From: Betaproteobacteria bacterium
GTDB lineage: Bacteria > Pseudomonadota > Gammaproteobacteria > Burkholderiales > SG8-39
NCBI GenBank assembly: GCA_019237595.1
Contig: JAFAGU010000364.1
Span: 1-6,826, forward strand
Reading direction: 5' to 3'
DNA: 6,826 nt
Shown: positions 6,030 through 6,826 of the stretch, one piece after another
Position numbering within the stretch: the stretch's first letter is position 1
How the letters are laid out: every line of letters starts with the position of its first letter
Made by a program: the position numbers and the translations under genes
The notes under the pieces: generated by a model
Databases searched by the model: none
The model's input: the letters and a program-made list of their open reading frames with translations, nothing else
What the model was told of the DNA's origin: nothing

Positions 6030-6826
6030 ATGATGTACTCGTGCGCGCCCGGAAGCAGCCATTCAAGCCCTCCTTCCGTGGTCAGGCGGAAAGGCAGATC
6101 CCTGCGAGTCGACATCCACTGCCATTACCTCAATCCGCAGGCGGCGGAGAAGGCGGCGCCGCACAACCCGGCGCAGTACGAAATGCAGATCAAGTTCGCC
6201 AACGCATTCACGCGCGAGACGAACCTGAAGCAGATGCGCGATCGGGCGCCGCGCCTTTCCGACATCGCGCTACGCCTGAAGGAGATGGACAAGGCCGGAA
6301 TCGACATCCAGGCCGTGTCGCCGGCGCCGCCGCAGATGTACCACTGGGCCGAGCCCGGGCTGGGGCAGGAGCTCGCGCGCATGGTGAACGAGCGCCTCGC
6401 GGAAATTGTCGCGCAGCATCCCGACCGCTTCGTGGCCCTGGGGTCCGTGCCGCTCCAGGACGCGAGCCTCGCCGTTTCCGAACTGACGTTCCTCATGAAG
6501 AACCTGGGCTTCCGGGGCGTGGAGATCGGCGGAAGCGTCAACGGCAAGAACCTGACCGATCCTTCATTAGGGCTGGAAAAGTTCTTTGCCAAGTGCGAGG
6601 AGCTCGGCGCGCTCGTCTTCATCCACCCGGGCGGCTACTCGAACGCCGAGCGCCTGACCGAGCACTACTTCAACAACGTGATCGGCAACCCGCTCGAGAC
6701 CACGGTGGCGGTGAGCTACCTCATCTTCGATGGCGTGATGGACCGGCATCCGAAGCTGAAGGTCGTGCTTCCGCACGGCGGCGGCTACCTCGCCCACTAT
6801 TGGGCGCGCATGGACCACGGCTGGCG
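6030..6826 (+). CDS. Amidohydrolase/decarboxylase of the ACMSD family (3' end outside window)
   Basis: From ATG 6030 the frame stays open to the window end (265 full codons), so the gene is incomplete. The product is a metal-dependent TIM-barrel enzyme of the Amidohydro_2 family, which includes 2-amino-3-carboxymuconate-6-semialdehyde decarboxylase, gamma-resorcylate decarboxylase and related hydratases and lactonases. Metal-ligand motif HxH is at 30-32 (VDIHCHYLN), a further ligand His199 in FIHPGG, and the catalytic-type His249 in LPHGGGYL. Their spacings match within one residue those I recall for Pseudomonas fluorescens ACMSD (9/11, 177, 228). Arg70 may match its substrate-binding Arg51. 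The aromatic residue after HP in that enzyme is Gly here, arguing against the same substrate. The final metal-binding Asp would lie beyond the window. The first 24 residues are serine-rich and unlike the family, so the true start may be later (see 6088-6104). The ATG is 2 nt after the livF stop, placing this enzyme in the operon. Confidence 0.85.
   Translation, partial: MMYSCAPGSSHSSPPSVVRRKGRSLRVDIHCHYLNPQAAEKAAPHNPAQYEMQIKFANAFTRETNLKQMRDRAPRLSDIALRLKEMDKAGIDIQAVSPAPPQMYHWAEPGLGQELARMVNERLAEIVAQHPDRFVALGSVPLQDASLAVSELTFLMKNLGFRGVEIGGSVNGKNLTDPSLGLEKFFAKCEELGALVFIHPGGYSNAERLTEHYFNNVIGNPLETTVAVSYLIFDGVMDRHPKLKVVLPHGGGYLAHYWARMDHGW
6088..6104 (+). promoter_or_regulatory. Candidate alternative ribosome site and CTG start for the amidohydrolase
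   Basis: GGAAAGG (6088-6094) is followed after 7 nt by an in-frame CTG (6102-6104). Starting there gives a protein beginning (M)RVDIHCHYLNP, exactly where family members normally begin. CTG starts are rare, so this is a possibility only. The in-frame GTG at 6078 has no purine-rich site ahead of it. Confidence 0.25.

Noticed and set aside
5233..6066. Minus-strand open frame of 277 codons opposite livF
   Set aside because: Low-complexity Arg/Ala/Glu-rich translation with no motif, fully opposite a well-supported ATPase gene.

Overview
The window is a tightly packed, one-directional (+ strand) stretch of a catabolic and uptake operon from a GC-rich bacterium. The genome is roughly two-thirds G+C by eye, with G or C in most third codon positions. 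Protein style and gene content best fit a proteobacterium, most likely a betaproteobacterium (Burkholderiales-like). That is an inference: there is no rRNA or other phylogenetic marker here.

Layout. Positions 1-205 are the last 67 codons of an upstream gene that I cannot name; its TGA overlaps the next ATG. Next come a zeta-class glutathione S-transferase of the maleylacetoacetate/maleylpyruvate isomerase type (202-855) and an isochorismatase-fold cysteine hydrolase (858-1589). A complete branched-chain-amino-acid-type (Liv/HAAT) ABC importer follows: a periplasmic binding protein with a Tat-like leader (1573-2811), two permeases, LivH type (2825-3685) and LivM type (3682-4617), and two ATPases, LivG type (4590-5327) and LivF type (5317-6027). 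The window ends inside an amidohydrolase/decarboxylase of the ACMSD family (6030 to beyond 6826).

Every gene junction is either an overlap (4, 17, 4, 28 and 11 nt) or a gap of 2, 13 and 2 nt. There is no room for an internal terminator or a conventional promoter, no regulator gene and no opposite-strand gene. The operon runs out of the window at both ends, so its promoter, regulator and probably its ring-opening enzyme lie outside.

How the genes work together (inference): the Liv-type importer probably brings in an aromatic or other organic acid rather than leucine, because it sits among catabolic enzymes. The ACMSD-like enzyme would decarboxylate (or hydrolyse) an intermediate, the isochorismatase-fold enzyme would cleave an amide or similar C-N bond, and the GST-like enzyme would perform a glutathione-dependent cis-trans isomerisation of a maleyl-type product. 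The substrate cannot be read from the window. I found no RNA genes, mobile elements, CRISPR arrays or substantial repeats. The window is a well-formed catabolic operon of uncertain substrate, not an obviously new kind of system.
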